From contig JBCDGZ010000091.1 of NCBI GenBank assembly GCA_038750655.1, forward strand, positions 1 through 33,340: DNA of 33,340 nt, read 5' to 3'. The position numbers and the translations under genes are program-made. This DNA is from JBCDGZ01 sp038750655 (GTDB lineage Bacteria > Bacteroidota > Bacteroidia > Chitinophagales > Saprospiraceae). Positions within the stretch are counted from its first letter, which is position 1; each line of letters opens with the position of its first letter. This document shows, piece after piece, positions 31,123 through 33,340 of the stretch. Under the pieces are notes generated by a model that saw only the letters and a list, made by a program, of their open reading frames with translations, ran no database searches and was not told the origin of the DNA.

Positions 31123-33339
31123 ATGGTCCTACAAAACAGTGTAAGATTTATTTTAATAGCATTCGTTTTTTGCGCTTTCTTACCCACCACTCTTGCCCAA
31201 GTCGCCATCAACACCACCGGCGGCGCCCCCGACACCTCCGCCATGCTGGACGTCAGCAGCAGCGACAAGGGTATCCTCATCCCCAGAATGGACAGCACCA
31301 GCCGTACCGCCATCCTACAGCCCGCCGACGGCCTCATGGTCTACGATACCACCACCACCACCTTTTGGTATTACGACGAGGAGCAGTGGAATGAAATTCG
31401 GAATGGGTCTGATAAATTATCTCCTGCGGACCTCTTAGGCATTTTAGATAGTAGCTCAGGGCCCGGCTTCTTTTGTTTAGAGACCATAAACTCTTTTAAT
31501 GTTGGAACTAACGAAGAAAATGTCACCATCGCCGATGGGTATGCTTATGTATCCACTGATAATGATTTTTTTGTAGTAGATGTAAGTGTTCCCTCTAACC
31601 CCATTAGCGTGGGGGCTTTACAACTTAACAATGCGGGTAAGGCAGCCATCTCGGGCAATTACGCCTTTGTTGCGAGTGGATCTGGCCCGGTAAGAGAATT
31701 AGTTGTTATTGATATTAGTAATCCTTCCAATATGATCGAAGTAGACAGAGTGGGTGGATTTAGAAATGCAGCGCTTAGTGTAATTATTGAAGGTGATTAC
31801 GCTTACGTAATAGATCGAGACGAATTGTATGTCTTTGACATTTCGGACCCAATAGATATAGTCGCTACCGGAAGTACTACGCTGACGGTGCCTGCGCAAG
31901 CAGGAGATTTGGCACTCCTGGGCGATTATGTCTACGTAATAAGCAACACCTTACTGCTGTCAGACCCTGGTCTTTTAGAAGTGTTTGATGTAAGCAATCC
32001 TTCCATAAATCCTGTGCGCGTCGGCAATTTACCCCTCGGCGCTCCTACTGCTATTGCGGTATCGGAGAATTTTGCCTACGTAATAAGTGATGGGAATGAG
32101 GATGATTTGAAGGTTATTGATGTCAGCAACCCCACTGCCCCCAGCTTAATGGGGAGCCTGGCTATAGGAAACGATGCTGACGCTGTGGTGGTTTGGAATG
32201 ATTATGTTTTGACCTTGAGTAATGATTTGAAAATAATTGACGTAAGTGCTCCGAACAACCCGCTTTTAGTGAATAATATAAACGTTGGTGCCATTTTTTC
32301 TATCAGCGATTTGGACGTCTCCGGCAATTTTGCTTACGTATTAGGGGTTGATTTAAGGACGATTAGGCTAACCTGCCCTGAGCAAGTATTCAGTATTGAT
32401 CCATTTTCCAATGAGATCATTAGCACTCCAGTTGATGAATTAGTCAATGATAACGTTAACATTAACTTTACCCCTTTACAACTTAATGGATTTACGCTAA
32501 ACGCAACAACTTCCCAGTTAGCCCTAAACAGCAATCAATCTAACCCAAGCGTCAACCTTTCCAGTATTCGAAAGTTTGGGAATGTCGATGCTGGTGTCGA
32601 AAGCACCGATCAAAGCACCTCCAACCAGGCCGGTAACGGCTTCACCACCACCCCCTGGGTGTACACTAACGCCATTGAAGCACAAGGTGAGCGCGGAAGC
32701 CTCTCCACGCTAATCACCATTGGGAATGATGGCAGCTACGGAACGGATGATGAAATTCATCTTGTGACCGATGGTGAAAGTCGTATGGTGGTTAATGCTG
32801 ATGGAAGAGTAGGTATAGGTCGAAACCCTACAACGAGAACCTTGGAAGTTGATGGCACTGCGTCCAAAGCCACTGCCGGCGATTGGCTCGCCAATTCCGA
32901 TGCCCGCTTAAAAAAGAACATCCAGCAGTTAAATGCTGAAACTATATTAGAAAAGCTGTTATCGCTAAAGGGCATCACCTACGAATGGGACGATGACAAA
33001 ACCGAGTACGAGCGTCCCGCCGGCATCCAATATGGCTTTACCGCGCAGAATATCCAAGAAGTCTTCCCCACTTTGGTAGAAGAAGACGCCGAGGGTTACC
33101 TCCAAACCGCCTACGGCACCTACGACGCCATGTACGTGGAGGCCCTGCGGGCCTTACTGGCGAGAATCGAAAATCAGCAGCAGTTGATTGAGACCCTACA
33201 ACAAAAGACTACAGCAATCAGCGCTGAGAACCAACAATTACAACAACAGGTAGCACGCATCCAGGAAGTAGAAGCCACACCGGCTACCCTACAGCAGCAA
33301 CTAAGCTCTATCGAACATTCCACCACCAAAGAAAAATAA
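31123..33339 (+). CDS. Secreted LVIVD-repeat protein with S74 intramolecular chaperone domain
   Basis: 738 residues, complete. A signal peptide (about 1-25, ending TLAQ) is followed by a short conserved leader (VAINTTGGAPDTSAMLDV, GILIPRMDSTSR) found at the start of many Bacteroidota fibre-like proteins. Residues about 132-415 carry several LVIVD-type repeats (for example DGYAYVSTDNDFFVVDVSVP; DYAYVIDRDELYVFDIS), which form beta-propeller-like folds. A linker and a SNQAGNGFTTTPW region come next. The S74 domain begins at SDARLKKNI with Ser592 and Lys597, the spacing of the autocleaving Ser-Lys dyad known in phage endosialidase tailspikes, and runs through YGFTAQNIQEVFPTLV to about 690. The end (about 675-738) is a Gln-rich coiled coil. 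The protein probably trimerises and cleaves off its chaperone. It may be a surface fibre or adhesin. The central third is markedly AT-richer than both ends. Confidence 0.88.
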   Translation: MVLQNSVRFILIAFVFCAFLPTTLAQVAINTTGGAPDTSAMLDVSSSDKGILIPRMDSTSRTAILQPADGLMVYDTTTTTFWYYDEEQWNEIRNGSDKLSPADLLGILDSSSGPGFFCLETINSFNVGTNEENVTIADGYAYVSTDNDFFVVDVSVPSNPISVGALQLNNAGKAAISGNYAFVASGSGPVRELVVIDISNPSNMIEVDRVGGFRNAALSVIIEGDYAYVIDRDELYVFDISDPIDIVATGSTTLTVPAQAGDLALLGDYVYVISNTLLLSDPGLLEVFDVSNPSINPVRVGNLPLGAPTAIAVSENFAYVISDGNEDDLKVIDVSNPTAPSLMGSLAIGNDADAVVVWNDYVLTLSNDLKIIDVSAPNNPLLVNNINVGAIFSISDLDVSGNFAYVLGVDLRTIRLTCPEQVFSIDPFSNEIISTPVDELVNDNVNINFTPLQLNGFTLNATTSQLALNSNQSNPSVNLSSIRKFGNVDAGVESTDQSTSNQAGNGFTTTPWVYTNAIEAQGERGSLSTLITIGNDGSYGTDDEIHLVTDGESRMVVNADGRVGIGRNPTTRTLEVDGTASKATAGDWLANSDARLKKNIQQLNAETILEKLLSLKGITYEWDDDKTEYERPAGIQYGFTAQNIQEVFPTLVEEDAEGYLQTAYGTYDAMYVEALRALLARIENQQQLIETLQQKTTAISAENQQLQQQVARIQEVEATPATLQQQLSSIEHSTTKEK

Positions 33340-33340
33340 T

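Noticed and set aside
1..33340. tRNA, rRNA, CRISPR, insertion sequence or phage genes
   Set aside because: I looked in the intergenic gaps for cloverleaf-type ends, direct-repeat arrays and transposase motifs and found none.

Overview
The window looks like a chromosomal segment of a Bacteroidota bacterium, most likely a Saprospiria/Lewinella-type marine or aquatic member (lineage is inferred, not tested). The signs are Por/type IX secretion (T9SS) C-terminal tails on three secreted proteins, a one-protein hybrid two-component regulator (HTCS), promoters of the TAnnTTTG type, almost no Shine-Dalgarno sequences, and a secreted LVIVD-repeat protein with an S74 chaperone end. I see no rRNA, tRNA, CRISPR array, transposase or phage integrase.

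Layout. 1-5900: a scarred accessory region. It holds a truncated FAD oxidoreductase abutting a membrane TPR protein, an SDR/TetR pair with twin palindromic operators, a minus-strand operon (small membrane subunit, sodium:solute symporter, T9SS-exported putative hydrolase), and two adjacent remnants (SnoaL-like and SDR) that each look internally deleted but still in frame. 5900-8000: minus-strand nucleotide-sugar genes (UDP-glucuronate decarboxylase, then dTDP-glucose 4,6-dehydratase). 8200-16500: plus-strand cell-envelope genes: a putative outer-membrane barrel protein, two full-length paralogous T9SS surface proteins, and between them waaA (Kdo transferase) and a heptose-7-phosphate kinase, both for LPS inner core. 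The second T9SS paralogue has the base and codon profile of a very highly expressed gene, its own promoter and a strong terminator. 16560-20605: lysA and valS on the minus strand. 20796-22757: an ECF sigma factor operon with a putative lipoprotein and a membrane protein resembling an anti-sigma factor. 22754-25266 (minus): a FemAB/GNAT-like acyltransferase, a RimJ/L-type acetyltransferase and a lipoprotein family I pyrophosphatase. 25431-26871: an ArsS-like radical SAM enzyme and its usual AhpD-like partner, without an ArsM methyltransferase in view. 26926-33339: a 1344-residue HTCS regulator followed by a secreted LVIVD/S74 protein whose centre differs sharply in base composition from its ends.

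The leads most worth following are the cluster of deletion junctions in the first 6 kb (genuine decay or assembly artefact), the mosaic LVIVD/S74 protein beside its HTCS regulator, the ECF sigma operon, the orphan ArsS pair, and the highly expressed T9SS paralogue. No single locus can be declared a new system from sequence alone.
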